Source: Streptomyces sp. DT2A-34 (GTDB lineage Bacteria > Actinomycetota > Actinomycetes > Streptomycetales > Streptomycetaceae). From it: a DNA stretch of 64,000 nt. The stretch covers positions 2,894,001 to 2,958,000 of the forward strand of contig NZ_JASTWJ010000001.1 in NCBI RefSeq assembly GCF_030499515.1, written 5' to 3'. Numbering within the stretch: position 1 is the first letter of the stretch; the number at the start of each line of letters is the position of its first letter. Made by a program: the position numbers and the translations under genes. Below are positions 20,035 through 29,107 of this stretch, piece after piece. The notes beneath the pieces are model-generated. The model did not search any database. It had not been told where the DNA came from and worked only from the letters and a program-made list of their open reading frames with translations.

Positions 20035-22305
20035 TCAGCTCAGCGGCAGCGCCTTGTCGGCCAAGCCCCGCGGCAGCGACCCCGTGTGCAGCACCCCCAG
20101 CCGCTGCGTCGCCCGTGTCAGCGCCACGTACAGGTCGCTCGTGCCGTACAGCCCGGGCTCCACCACCAGCACGGAGTCGAACTCCAGCCCCTTCGCCTGG
20201 CGCGGATCGAGGAGTACGACCGCCCGCGTCAGGTCGGGTTCCGCGCCCGCCGTCACGCCGTCCAGCCGCGCGGCCAGCGACCGGTGCAGATCGCGCGGGG
20301 CGATGACCGCCAGCCGCCCCTCCTCCGGGGTCAGTTCCGCGACCGCCTTGGCCACGGCGCCGGGGAGGTCGTCGGTGGCGCGGATCCACGGCCGTACCCC
20401 TGTCGAGCGCACCGAACTCGGGGGCTCGAACTCGGGGTTCTCGGCGCGGACCACCGCCGCGGCCAGCTCCATGATCTCGGCCGGCGTGCGGTAGTTGACG
20501 CCGAGGCGGGTGTGGTCCCAGCGGTCCTCGACGTACGGCTCCAGGATCCCGGCCCAGGAGCCGACACCGGCCGCCTCGGCCGTCTGGGCCGGGTCGCCGA
20601 CCAGCGTCATCGAGCGGGTCGGACTGCGCCGCATGAGCAGCCGCCACGCCATCGGCGACAGCTCCTGCGCCTCGTCCACGATGATGTGCCCGAACGCCCA
20701 GGTGCGGTCGGCCGCCGCACGCTCGGCGGCGCTGCGGTGGTCGTCCTCCTCCTGGCGTTCGGCGAAGCGCTCGGCGTCGATGATGTCGTGGGCCGACAGC
20801 ACCTCGGAGCCGTCGGGATCGCTGTCTTCCTTGTCCTCGAACTCGTACGTCCGGGAGGCGTACGACACGTCCAGCACGCCCTGCGCGTAGGCGATCTGGG
20901 TCTCCCGCTCGCGCTCGGCACGCGCCCGCGCGACCCGGTCGTCCTCGCCGAGCAGTTCGGCCGCCTCGTCCAGCAGCGGCACGTCCGCGACCGTCCACGC
21001 CCGCGTCACCGGGCGGCGGATGGCGGCGGCGTCCTCGTCGCGGACGTATCCCTCGGGGTCGGCGAGGAAGTCCGCGACCAGCCGCTGCGGGGTGAGCACC
21101 GGCCACAACTGGTCGATGGCGGACCAGACTTCGGGGTTCTCGGCGAGTTCGTCGCGGATCTGGGTGATGTCGCTCGGGTCGAGGAGGTTGCCGCCGTCGT
21201 ACGGGTCCGTGCCGATGCGCTCGGCGACCATGTCCGTGAGCGTGTTGAGGATGTAGCCCTCGAAGTGCTCGCGCGCCCCGTTGTGCGGGAGCTTCGCGGC
21301 CCGCGTCCGCTCGCGCGCCACGTTCACCAGGTCGTCGTCGAGCATCAGGACCTCGCGGTCGTGCTCGATCGCGATCACCGGGTCGGGCAGCAGTTGCCGG
21401 TCGCGTACGACGGCGGCGAGCACGTCGGCCATCTCCGCCCGCCCCTTCACGGCGGCCGCCTGCGGCGTGTCCGTCGCGGTCGCCTTCACGCCGGGGAACA
21501 GCTCGCCGACCGTGGCCAGCAGGACGCCGGTCTCGCCGAGCGAGGGCAGGACCTCGCCGATGTAGCCGAGGAAGGCGGGGTTGGGGCCGACGATCAGAAC
21601 GGCGCGCTTGGCGAGCAGTTCGCGGTGCTCGTAGAGGAGATAGGCGGCGCGGTGCAGGGCGACCGCCGTCTTGCCCGTGCCGGGGCCGCCCTCGACGACG
21701 AGCACTCCGCGGTGCGGTGCCCGGATGATCTCGTCCTGCTCGGCCTGGATGGTCTGCACGATGTCGCTCATCCGGCCCGTGCGCGCGGAGTTGAGCGCGG
21801 CGAGCAGGACCGCGTCGCCGGTCGGGTCCTCGTGGCCGGTCCGCTCCTGGTCCCCCAGGTCGAGGATCTCGTCGTGCAGGGCGGTGACCGTACGGCCGCT
21901 GGTGGTGATGTGCCGCCTGCGCCTGATGCCCATCGGGGTGTGGCCGGTGGCCAGGTAGAAGGGGCGGGCGACGTCGGCCCGCCAGTCGATCAGGATCGGC
22001 GTGCGCTCGGCGTCGTCGGTGCGCAGGCCGATGCGGCCGATGTGGTGGTGGACGCCCGAGGCGAGGTCGATCCGGCCGAAGCAGAGCGAACCGTCCACCG
22101 CGTTCAGCGCGGCGAGCAGCCCCGAGCGCTCGGCGACGAGGATGTCCCGCTCCAGCCGGGCCTGCATGGGCGTGTTGCCCTGGGCGAGCGCGTCCCCCAC
22201 GGAGACCTCGGTGTCGCCGCGCAGCGCGTCCACGCGCACGTACAGGGAGTCGATGAATTCCTGCTCGCGTCGCATTTCACCGTCTTGCAATTCGGTGTTT
22301 GACAA
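20035..22305 (-). CDS. HelD/HelR-like SF1 helicase (RNA polymerase-associated ATPase)
   Basis: A 756-residue UvrD/Rep-superfamily ATPase. Walker A GGPGTGKT has K212. Walker B is VDEAQELSP with D544. Motif IV-VI elements include GDPAQT, RTPAEI and YVALTRATQRLGV. The N-terminal coiled segment and low similarity to UvrD outside the motifs fit the HelD class, which removes or recycles RNA polymerase. The Streptomyces HelR members also displace rifamycins. No rifamycin-associated element was recognised upstream. TTG 22305 has GGGAG 5 nt upstream; an internal ATG lies at codon 11. The role in rifamycin tolerance is inference. Confidence 0.85.
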   Translation of the reverse strand: MSNTELQDGEMRREQEFIDSLYVRVDALRGDTEVSVGDALAQGNTPMQARLERDILVAERSGLLAALNAVDGSLCFGRIDLASGVHHHIGRIGLRTDDAERTPILIDWRADVARPFYLATGHTPMGIRRRRHITTSGRTVTALHDEILDLGDQERTGHEDPTGDAVLLAALNSARTGRMSDIVQTIQAEQDEIIRAPHRGVLVVEGGPGTGKTAVALHRAAYLLYEHRELLAKRAVLIVGPNPAFLGYIGEVLPSLGETGVLLATVGELFPGVKATATDTPQAAAVKGRAEMADVLAAVVRDRQLLPDPVIAIEHDREVLMLDDDLVNVARERTRAAKLPHNGAREHFEGYILNTLTDMVAERIGTDPYDGGNLLDPSDITQIRDELAENPEVWSAIDQLWPVLTPQRLVADFLADPEGYVRDEDAAAIRRPVTRAWTVADVPLLDEAAELLGEDDRVARARAERERETQIAYAQGVLDVSYASRTYEFEDKEDSDPDGSEVLSAHDIIDAERFAERQEEDDHRSAAERAAADRTWAFGHIIVDEAQELSPMAWRLLMRRSPTRSMTLVGDPAQTAEAAGVGSWAGILEPYVEDRWDHTRLGVNYRTPAEIMELAAAVVRAENPEFEPPSSVRSTGVRPWIRATDDLPGAVAKAVAELTPEEGRLAVIAPRDLHRSLAARLDGVTAGAEPDLTRAVVLLDPRQAKGLEFDSVLVVEPGLYGTSDLYVALTRATQRLGVLHTGSLPRGLADKALPLS

Positions 22306-22401
22306 TTCTGCTCCCGCCCGGATATAGTGTGCTCACTGGACTTCACCGCAACTTCGTCGGGCCCAATCCGACTTGAAGTCGCGAACCATTGAATATACGC
22401 A

Positions 22402-22439
22402 AAGAAATCCCCCGGGCGCAATTGCCCGGGGGATTTCTT
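22402..22439 (-). terminator. Terminator between thioredoxin gene and helicase
   Basis: A perfect 16-bp stem (AAGAAATCCCCCGGGC) with a 6-nt loop, flanked by A-rich and T-rich runs, so it looks like a classic intrinsic terminator in either direction. It ends the leftward MerR-thioredoxin unit. Confidence 0.9.
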
Positions 22440-22462
22440 CGTATCCGAGTATCCGAAGTGGG

Positions 22463-22795
22463 TCACAGCACGTCGGCGAGCTCCTCCAGGAGCCTGCGCT
22501 TGGGCCGCGCGCCCACCATCGACTTCACGGGCTCGCCGCCCCGGAACACCATCAGCGTCGGCGTCGACAGCACGCCGTACGCGATCGTGGTGTTCGGATT
22601 GCGGTCCACGTCCAGCTGGACGATCCTCAGCCGCTCGCCCTCCTCGCCGGCGATGGCGCTCAGGACCGGCGCGAGCTGGCGGCACGGGCCGCACCACTCG
22701 GCCGTGAACTGCACCAGCACCGGCAGGTCGGAGCCGATCACCTCCGCTTCGAAGTCCTCGTCCGTCACCTCTGCCACGCCCGCCGCCTTGATCAC
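22463..22795 (-). CDS. Thioredoxin
   Basis: A 110-residue cytoplasmic dithiol reductase with the active-site motif WCGPC at residues 34-38 and the cis-proline STPT segment. GTG 22795 overlaps the MerR stop (GTGA), giving a MerR-thioredoxin operon. An AGGAG is only 2 nt from this GTG, so coupling to MerR translation is likely more important than the ribosome binding site. The link to a MerR regulator suggests thiol or oxidative control, which is inference. Confidence 0.9.
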   Translation of the reverse strand: MIKAAGVAEVTDEDFEAEVIGSDLPVLVQFTAEWCGPCRQLAPVLSAIAGEEGERLRIVQLDVDRNPNTTIAYGVLSTPTLMVFRGGEPVKSMVGARPKRRLLEELADVL

Positions 22796-23178
22796 AGCTC
22801 CTGCCCTCCCAGTTCGCACAACGGTGGTTCCCCCTCGGCGAGTGCGAGCCGCAGCCCGATCTTGGCGCGCACGGTCTGCAACTCCCCGATCAGCGCGTCG
22901 AGCTCGTCCAGCTTGCGCCGGTAGACCGCGAGCGAGGCGGAGCACGTGTCGCCCTCCGGGTGCCCGGCCCGCAGACACTCCACGAACGGCCGCGTCTCCT
23001 CCAGGTCGAACCCGAAGTCCTGCAGCGTCCGGATCTGCCGAAGCAGCTTCAGGTCGCTCTCGTCGTATGTCCGGTACCCGTTGCCGCTGCGCCGCGCGGG
23101 CAGCAGCCCCCGCGACTCGTAGTAGCGCAACGTGCGCGTCGTGGTCCCGGCCCGTGCGGCCAGCTCGCCGATTCGCAT
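22792..23178 (-). CDS. MerR-family transcriptional regulator
   Basis: A 128-residue regulator. The N-terminal winged helix reads MRIGELAARAGTTTRTLRYYE, followed by RGLL and the long dimerisation helix. Cysteines C68, C79 and C121 are present, so a thiol-based sensor is possible, but the spacing does not match SoxR or MerR metal sites exactly. It is translationally coupled to the downstream thioredoxin gene, its probable target along with itself. Confidence 0.9.
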   Translation of the reverse strand: MRIGELAARAGTTTRTLRYYESRGLLPARRSGNGYRTYDESDLKLLRQIRTLQDFGFDLEETRPFVECLRAGHPEGDTCSASLAVYRRKLDELDALIGELQTVRAKIGLRLALAEGEPPLCELGGQEL

Positions 23179-23207
23179 GCGTACGAACGTAATCCTTGAC
23201 GCCGACG

Positions 23208-23726
23208 TCAGGGCAACCGCGGCAGGAGCGGCTTTCCGCGCACCGGGGAGGACAGCACGATCGATGTCGTCGTACGGCCCAGCGCCGAGGTCTGTTCGAG
23301 GACCTCCTCCAGGTGGACGGTGTCCTCGACGGCGACCTTGAGGACCCAGCAGTCCTCGCCGACGACGTGGTGGACCTCGATGATCTCCGGGCGGTCGAGC
23401 AGTTCCAGGGTGCGGGGGTGTTTGAGGGTGTAGCCGCCGTGCGGGTTGACGCGGATGAAGGCCTGGATGCCGTAGCCGAGCCGGGCGGGGGCGACCTGGG
23501 CGCCGTACCCGGTGATCGCGCCCGCCGCCTCCAGTCGCCGTACGCGCTCGGTGACGGCCGCCGGGCTGAGCCGTACGCGGCGGCCCAGCTCGCTCAGCTT
23601 GATCCGGCCGTCCGTCTGGAGCAGTTCGAGGATCTGCCGGTCCAGGGCGTCGAAGGCCACCGGTGTTTCGCTGGTGGCTGGGCGCAGATACCGTGGTTCT
23701 TTCGGCACGGCGGCCTGATCTCCCAT
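23208..23726 (-). CDS. Lrp/AsnC-family transcriptional regulator
   Basis: A 172-residue regulator. The HTH is FDALDRQILELLQTDGR...LGRRVRLSPAAVTERVRRLE, followed by a RAM-type sensing domain (ITGYGAQVAP to VGEDCWVLKV). ATG 23726 follows AAGGGGA. It is divergent from the epimerase gene with only about 40 bp between starts, so one shared control region is likely. The effector amino acid is unknown. Confidence 0.9.
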   Translation of the reverse strand: MGDQAAVPKEPRYLRPATSETPVAFDALDRQILELLQTDGRIKLSELGRRVRLSPAAVTERVRRLEAAGAITGYGAQVAPARLGYGIQAFIRVNPHGGYTLKHPRTLELLDRPEIIEVHHVVGEDCWVLKVAVEDTVHLEEVLEQTSALGRTTTSIVLSSPVRGKPLLPRLP

Positions 23727-23765
23727 GTCTTCCCCTTCAGGACGCGGTGTATGGCCCGGAGAATT

Positions 23766-24683
23766 ATGGTCATGCGAAAGGCACGAGAGGTACTGGTCAT
23801 CGGCGGCAACCGCTATTTCGGCAAGCGGCTGATCGCGCGACTGCTGGCGGCCGGGGACCGGGTGACGGTTCTCAATCGCGGATCGTCGGCGCCCCCGTCG
23901 GGCGCGGTCCACCTTGTCGCCGACCGGAACGACGAGAAGTCCCTGACGGCGGCGCTGGGTTCACGGACGTTCGACGCCGTGGTCGACCAGGTCTGCTACA
24001 CGCCGCGGCAGGCGGAGATCGCCCGCCGGGTCCTCGCCGGCCGTACCCGTCGTTACGTGCTGACATCGACGGTGGAGGTGTACGAGTACGAGGACTCGAT
24101 CGCCCCCGTGCGCGAGACGGACGTGGATCCGCTGGACGTGACCGTCGACCTCGAACTGCCCTGGGACGACCCGGAGTTCCTCGACGCCCACTACGGCGAG
24201 GGCAAGCGGCAGGCGGAGGCCGTCTTCGCCGCCGGCCCCGACCTGCCGTACGCGGCGGTGCGCGTCGCCCATGTGCTGGGCGGGGACGACGACTTCACGG
24301 GCCGTATGACGTACTACGCGGACCGCATCCGCACCGGCACGCCGATCGCCGTGCCCGTGGTGAACCAGCCGGCGACGTACATCCATGTCGAGGAGATCGC
24401 CGACTTCCTGTTCTGGGCGGTGGGCCAGGACTTCACGGGGCCGGTCAACGCCGCCTCGCACGGCCTGCTGACCACCGGCGACCTGTGCGACGCGATCGCC
24501 GCCCACATCCCGGACGGCAAGCCCGTCTTCCGGCACGTCGAGGTCGGCGAGGTCTCGCCGCTCTCCTTCACCCGCGCCTACGGCATGGACAACTCCCGTG
24601 CCGCACGCCTGGGTTTCCCCTTCACACCCGCCCGGCAGTGGCTCCCGAAGGCCGTCGCCGAGACTCTCGGAACGACCGGCTGA
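23766..24683 (+). CDS. NAD(P)-dependent epimerase/reductase (extended SDR)
   Basis: A 305-residue protein. The N-terminal VLVIGGNRYFGKRL is a Rossmann GxxxxG motif, and a TSTVEVYEYED segment follows. The active-site region is atypical: a YGEGKRQAE stretch stands where YxxxK is usual (Y...GK). It resembles NAD-dependent epimerases and isoflavone-reductase-like proteins of Streptomyces. The substrate cannot be inferred. Starts at ATG 23751, 23766 and 23772 are in frame; GGAG at 23758-23761 serves the last two. It is divergent from the Lrp gene. Confidence 0.8.
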   Translation: MVMRKAREVLVIGGNRYFGKRLIARLLAAGDRVTVLNRGSSAPPSGAVHLVADRNDEKSLTAALGSRTFDAVVDQVCYTPRQAEIARRVLAGRTRRYVLTSTVEVYEYEDSIAPVRETDVDPLDVTVDLELPWDDPEFLDAHYGEGKRQAEAVFAAGPDLPYAAVRVAHVLGGDDDFTGRMTYYADRIRTGTPIAVPVVNQPATYIHVEEIADFLFWAVGQDFTGPVNAASHGLLTTGDLCDAIAAHIPDGKPVFRHVEVGEVSPLSFTRAYGMDNSRAARLGFPFTPARQWLPKAVAETLGTTG

Positions 24684-24990
24684 CATGGGCCACCGCGCCG
24701 ACAGGCGTGCCCTGAACGCGGGGGTGGCGCTGCTGGGCACGGCGAGCAGCGGGCCGGGTGCCGAGTGACGCGGCCGCCCCGGCTCGGCCGTGTGCGCGCC
24801 TGTGCGTCGGCCGGGCACCGGGACCGCAGCTCGGCCGCAGACCGAGCGGAGCGTTCCCGTGGACATCACCCCGGCGGGGCGGGCCATGCTCTTGTGGTCA
24901 CGCCCCGTGGACGGCTGGGGTCGGAAACCACGCCGGCCGTGAGGCGCACGGCCCCGGTGGCCAGGGAACGCAAGCTTCCGGTAACGCCGT

Positions 24991-25017
24991 CAGGCGCACG
25001 GCAGTTGCCGTGCGCCT
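24991..25017. terminator. Hairpin downstream of epimerase
   Basis: A 12-13 bp stem (CAGGCGCACGGC) around AGTT. The 532-bp interval 24684-25215 has no gene that I can support. It contains this hairpin, an 11-bp stem at 25047-25086 and another strong hairpin at 25097-25137. Confidence 0.6.
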
Positions 25018-25096
25018 GTGGTGGGGCCGGGGTGGAGAGATTGCGACCGGGCGGCTGAGAGACGGGGGAGCATCCCAGCCGCCCGGAGTATGACGG

Positions 25097-25137
25097 CCGG
25101 ACGCCCGGCCCCGGTTCAGGAGGGGCCGGACGTCCGG
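25097..25137 (-). terminator. Hairpin terminator after dctA
   Basis: 16-bp arms (CCGGACGCCCGGCCCC) with one mismatch and a 9-nt loop, about 80 bp beyond the dctA stop on the minus strand. Confidence 0.6.
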
Positions 25138-25215
25138 AGCGAGGAGGGGCGGAAGGTGCCGAGGGGCGTCGGGGCGGCGAGCCCCGAGTCGTCCCCGGCT
25201 CGCCCGGCGCAGCGC

Positions 25216-26604
25216 CTACGCCTTGGCGAGTTCCTTCTCGTCGCCCCGTTCCGACGCCTCGGCAGCCGGGGCGCCGTGGCCGTCGTCCTGGAGGGTCGCC
25301 TCGTCGAACGGGAGCTGACCGGCGAGCACCTGGTCGACGCGCCCGCGGTCGATCTCCTTGGTCCAGGTGCCGATCAGGACGGTGGCCACGGCGTTGCCCG
25401 CGAAGTTCGTCAGGGCGCGGGCCTCACTCATGAAGCGGTCGATGCCGACGATGAGGCCGATGCCGTCCACCAGGGCGGGCTTGTGCGACTGGAGGCCACC
25501 CGCCAGCGTGGCCAGACCCGCACCGGTGACACCGGCGGCGCCCTTGGAGGCGACCAGCAGGAAGAGCAGCAGCGGGATCTGCTCGCCGATCGACATCGGC
25601 GTACCCATGGCGTCGGCGATGAACAGGGACGCCATGGTCATGTAGATCATGGTGCCGTCGAGGTTGAAGGAGTAGCCGGTCGGGACGGTGATGCCGACCA
25701 CCGGCTTGCTGACACCCAGGTGCTCCATCTTCGCGATGAGGCGCGGCAGCGCGGACTCGGAGGAGGAGGTGGACAGGATCAGCAGGAACTCGCGGCCCAG
25801 GTACTTGAACAGCGTGAAGATGTTGAGGCCGGCGACGATGCGCAGCAGCGCGCCGAGCACGAGGAAGACGAAGAGGAAACAGGTGACGTAGAAGCCGACC
25901 ATCAGGATGGCGAGCTGCTTGAGCGCGTCGACGCCGGCGGACCCGGTGACGGCGGCGATGGCGCCGAAGGCACCGATGGGGGCGGCCCACATCACCATGG
26001 CCAGGATGCGGAAGACGAGCCGCTGGATGTGCTGCACGCCGCGCAGGATCGGCTCCCCCGCCGAGCCCATGGCCTGGAGCGCGAAACCGACGAGCAGGGC
26101 GACGAGCAGGGTCTGCAGGACCGTTTCCGAGGTGAAGGCGGAGACCATCGTGGTCGGGATGAGGCTGAGCAGGAACTCGGTAGTGTCCTTGGCCTCCGCG
26201 TCGACCTGCTCGTGACCGGCGTCCTTGATGGCGTCGGTGATCTGCAGACCCGTGCCCGGCTCCAGGATGTTGCCGACGACGAGCCCGATGCCCAGGGCGA
26301 CCAGCGACATCGCGAGGAAGTAGCCCATCGCGATACCGCCGACGGCACCGACCTTGGCGGCCTTGCGTACCGAGCCGATGCCGAGGACGATCGTGCAGAA
26401 GATGATCGGCGAGATCATCATCTTGATCAGGTTCACGAAGCCCGTTCCGATGGGCTTCAGCTCGACCGCGAAGTCGGGCGCGACCAGGCCCACGGTGATA
26501 CCGAGAGCCACCGCGATGATCACCGCGATGTAGAGGTAGTGCGTGCGGTCCCGCTTGGCGACGGGTGCGGCAGGTGCCGTATCGGGGGATTTGGCGGCGG
26601 CCAC
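25216..26604 (-). CDS. dctA: C4-dicarboxylate/proton or sodium symporter DctA
   Basis: A 462-residue polytopic membrane transporter of the DAACS family. It has the serine-rich re-entrant motif STSSSESALP, the substrate-binding SFNLDGTMIY segment and GVTGAGLATLAGG in the second re-entrant loop. It imports succinate, fumarate, malate or related dicarboxylates. GTG 26604 was chosen because AAGGAGG at 26611-26617 lies 6 nt upstream; a longer frame to 26652 has no such site. The CitA/CitB-type two-component pair at 29.3-31.7 kb is a plausible regulator, which is inference from proximity. Confidence 0.93.
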   Translation of the reverse strand: MAAAKSPDTAPAAPVAKRDRTHYLYIAVIIAVALGITVGLVAPDFAVELKPIGTGFVNLIKMMISPIIFCTIVLGIGSVRKAAKVGAVGGIAMGYFLAMSLVALGIGLVVGNILEPGTGLQITDAIKDAGHEQVDAEAKDTTEFLLSLIPTTMVSAFTSETVLQTLLVALLVGFALQAMGSAGEPILRGVQHIQRLVFRILAMVMWAAPIGAFGAIAAVTGSAGVDALKQLAILMVGFYVTCFLFVFLVLGALLRIVAGLNIFTLFKYLGREFLLILSTSSSESALPRLIAKMEHLGVSKPVVGITVPTGYSFNLDGTMIYMTMASLFIADAMGTPMSIGEQIPLLLFLLVASKGAAGVTGAGLATLAGGLQSHKPALVDGIGLIVGIDRFMSEARALTNFAGNAVATVLIGTWTKEIDRGRVDQVLAGQLPFDEATLQDDGHGAPAAEASERGDEKELAKA

Positions 26605-26819
26605 GGCTGCCCTCCTTGACGTCTTCGTCGGTATCACCGGCGTGCGGCTCACGTCCGGGGTGGGGGTTCGCTGACGGGGAAGCGCGCCCCGGGGAGCGGG
26701 GGTCGTCGTACTCCAGCGATGCGGTGACTATCCCTTGCCGTGTGAGGGCGGTCACCCTTCCGTTCATTGAGTTCACCGCCCGGTTACGTGGCAGCGGTGC
26801 AGTGATCTGGGTCACGTCA

Positions 26820-26846
26820 TGTCACAACGAGCGAGGCCCCGGTGTC
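26820..26846 (+). promoter_or_regulatory. ECF41-type promoter upstream of FAD oxidoreductase
   Basis: TGTCACA at 26820-26826 is followed after exactly 16 nt by TGTC at 26843-26846. The published ECF41 consensus as I recall it is TGTCACA-N16-CGTC, so this differs in one base. It lies 35 nt before the GTG start of the FAD gene, whose neighbour encodes an ECF41 sigma factor. Confidence 0.7.
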
Positions 26847-26881
26847 TTGAGGTCGAACCCCCTGGAACCGGAGGAGGCACC

Positions 26882-28180
26882 GTGACCGAGAACAGCAACG
26901 TCATGACCGAGAACAACAACGTCATCGTGATCGGCGGCGGATACGCGGGCGTCATGGCAGCCAATCGCCTGACCCTGCGCGACGACGTGACCGTGACGCT
27001 GATCAACCCGCGCTCGACCTTCGTCCACCGGGTCCGCCTGCACCAGCTGGTGGGCGGGTCCGACGACGCGGTCGTCGACTACCGGGAGGTCCTGGCCGAG
27101 GGCGTCCGGCTGGTGGTCGACAGCGTGACGCGGATCGACGCGGCCGAGCGCAGCGTGACGCTGGCGGCCGGCGGCACGGTCGGCTACGACTACCTGGTCT
27201 ACGCGGTGGGCAGCGGCAGCGCCGACCCGGGCGTGCCCGGAGCGGCCGAGTTCGCCTATCCGATCGCCGGCCTGGAGGAGGCGCAGCGGCTGCGGCCGGT
27301 TCTCGACGCCGCGTCCGCGAAGGCGCCGGTGACGGTCGTCGGCGCCGGTCCGACCGGTATCGAGACCGCCGCCGAGCTGGCGGAGGCCGGCCGCAGCGTG
27401 ACCCTGGTCTGTGGTGGGGTGCTCGGCCCGTATCTGCACCCGCGGGGGCGGCGCTCGGTCGCCAGGCGGCTGGCCGCCCTCGGGGTGACCGTGCTGGAGG
27501 GCCCCGACACGGAGGTGACGGCCGTGGCCCGGGACGCCGTACGGCTCGGTGGCGGCCGTACAGTGCCGAGCGAGGTGACCATCTGGACCGCCGGCTTCGG
27601 TGTGCCGGACCTGGCGGCGCGCAGCGGGCTGAGCACCGACGCCCTGGGCCGGCTGCTCACCGACGAGACGCTGACCAGCGTGGACGACCCGCACATCGTC
27701 GCGGCCGGCGACTCGGCGGCACCGTCGGGTCTGCCGTTGCGGATGAGCTGCCAGGCCGCGATACCGCTGGGCGCGCGGGCCGCCGACACGCTGCTCAGCC
27801 GGATCGCGGGTGAGCGGCCCTCGCCCCTCAACCAGTTCTTCGCCGGGCAGTGCATCAGCCTGGGCCGCGGCGCCGGCATCTTCCAGTTCGCCCACCGGTA
27901 CGACGTCGCGCTGTGGTTCCACATCGACGGCCGCCCCGGCGCGAGGCTCAAGGAGGTCGTCTGCGACAGCATCGTCAAGCATCTGGCCGACGAGTCGCGG
28001 CGGCCCGGCTCGTTCCGCTTGCACCGCGTCTCAGGAGGTGCCAAGCGTCAGGAGCTGCTGCGGGCGGGGCATGGCGGGACCCAGGGCACGGCTGCGGGCG
28101 GGACCTCGGCCACGGCTGCGGGCGGGACCCCGGCCACGGCTGCGGGCGGGACTCCGGCCACCGTCGAACGCGTGGCCTAG
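26882..28180 (+). CDS. FAD-dependent pyridine nucleotide-disulfide oxidoreductase (NDH-2-like)
   Basis: A 432-residue flavoprotein. The FAD site is VIVIGGGYAGVMAANRL; an NAD(P)-binding VTVVGAGPTGIETAAEL follows, and the second FAD motif is IVAAGDSAAP. The layout matches type-II NADH dehydrogenase-like proteins, the COE-type oxidoreductase partners of ECF41 sigma factors. GTG 26882 has GGAGGAGG 4 nt upstream; ATG 26903 is a possible shorter start. The C-terminal tail contains three copies of an 8-residue repeat (TAAGGTPA-like) encoded by a 24-bp minisatellite. Confidence 0.88.
   Translation: MTENSNVMTENNNVIVIGGGYAGVMAANRLTLRDDVTVTLINPRSTFVHRVRLHQLVGGSDDAVVDYREVLAEGVRLVVDSVTRIDAAERSVTLAAGGTVGYDYLVYAVGSGSADPGVPGAAEFAYPIAGLEEAQRLRPVLDAASAKAPVTVVGAGPTGIETAAELAEAGRSVTLVCGGVLGPYLHPRGRRSVARRLAALGVTVLEGPDTEVTAVARDAVRLGGGRTVPSEVTIWTAGFGVPDLAARSGLSTDALGRLLTDETLTSVDDPHIVAAGDSAAPSGLPLRMSCQAAIPLGARAADTLLSRIAGERPSPLNQFFAGQCISLGRGAGIFQFAHRYDVALWFHIDGRPGARLKEVVCDSIVKHLADESRRPGSFRLHRVSGGAKRQELLRAGHGGTQGTAAGGTSATAAGGTPATAAGGTPATVERVA
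28087..28158 (+). repeat. 24-bp in-frame minisatellite, three copies
   Basis: Units at 28087-28110, 28111-28134 and 28135-28158 differ only near the end (ACCTCGG, ACCCCGG, ACTCCGG). They encode the repeated TAAGGTxA at the C-terminus of the FAD oxidoreductase. Confidence 0.95.
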
Positions 28181-28210
28181 CCCGCGCACGAACAGGGGAG
28201 AGACCTGGGC

Positions 28211-29107
28211 ATGAGTGATCACGCCACCGATCCGGCGACCGAGGCCTTCGTCGCCCACCGCAACCTGCTCTTCACCGTCGCCTACGAGATGCTCGGCTCG
28301 GCGGCCGACGCCGAGGACGTCCTGCAGGAGACCTGGCTGCGGTGGGTGGAGGTCGACCTGGGGCAGGTGCGCGACCAGCGCGCCTACCTGGTCCGGATCA
28401 CGACCCGCCAGTCGCTCAACCGGCTGCGCACGATGACCCGCCGCAAGGAGGCGTACGTCGGCCCCTGGCTGCCCGAGCCGCTGCTCACCGCGCCGGACGT
28501 GGCCCAGGACGTCGAGCTCGCCGAGAGCGTGTCGATGGCGCTGATGCTCGTCCTCGAGACGCTCTCCCCGACGGAGCGCGCCGTCTTCGTGCTGCGCGAG
28601 GTCTTCGACGTCGACTACGACGAGATCGCGGCCGCCGTCGACAAGACCCCCGCGGCCGTCCGCCAGATCGCGCACCGCGCCCGCCGGCACGTCGATGCCC
28701 GCCGCCCCCGCGCGCCGGTCTCCGCGAGCGCGACCCGGGCGGCCCTGGAGTCGTTCCAGCGCGCGCTCGCCACCGGGGACCTGCAGGGCTTCCTCGACGT
28801 GCTCGCCCCCGACGTCGTCCTGGTCAGCGACGGCGGCGGCGTCAAGCAGGCCGCACCGCGGCCGGTGGTCGGCGCCGACAAGGTGGCCCGCTTCATCGTC
28901 GGCGGCACGGGCAAGCTCGACGCCACGCTCACCACCGGCCTCACCGTGGTCAACGGCAGCCCGGCACTCGTCCTGCGCCTGGACGGCGAGATCGACGGCG
29001 TCATGGCGATCCGCATGGAGGACGCCCGCATCACCGGCCTCTACTACGTCCGCAACCCCGAGAAGCTGACCCGCGTCGAATCGGAGACCCCGCTCACGCT
29101 GCGGTGA
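28211..29107 (+). CDS. ECF41 RNA polymerase sigma factor with SnoaL-like C-terminal domain
   Basis: A 298-residue sigma factor. Sigma-2 spans about 8-75 and sigma-4 about 110-160; a SnoaL-like regulatory extension follows. ECF41 hallmarks are visible: WLPEP at 86-90 in the linker, DGGG at 207-210 and NPEKL at 282-286 (family NPDKL). After DGGG the residue is V211 then K212, where the family usually has a basic residue directly. ECF41 factors lack an anti-sigma and are controlled by the fused domain. ATG 28211 follows GGGGAGAG. The oxidoreductase immediately upstream, with its ECF41-type promoter, is the likely target. Confidence 0.92.
   Translation: MSDHATDPATEAFVAHRNLLFTVAYEMLGSAADAEDVLQETWLRWVEVDLGQVRDQRAYLVRITTRQSLNRLRTMTRRKEAYVGPWLPEPLLTAPDVAQDVELAESVSMALMLVLETLSPTERAVFVLREVFDVDYDEIAAAVDKTPAAVRQIAHRARRHVDARRPRAPVSASATRAALESFQRALATGDLQGFLDVLAPDVVLVSDGGGVKQAAPRPVVGADKVARFIVGGTGKLDATLTTGLTVVNGSPALVLRLDGEIDGVMAIRMEDARITGLYYVRNPEKLTRVESETPLTLR

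Noticed and set aside
22306..22401. Rifamycin-associated element upstream of the HelD/HelR-like gene
   Set aside because: I looked for the inverted-repeat element described for rifamycin-induced Streptomyces genes and found no match in this short region, so the HelR assignment is left general.
24758..25093. 111-codon ORF between epimerase and dctA
   Set aside because: Arg/Pro/Gly-rich, no ribosome binding site, crosses two hairpins; no sign of selection for coding.
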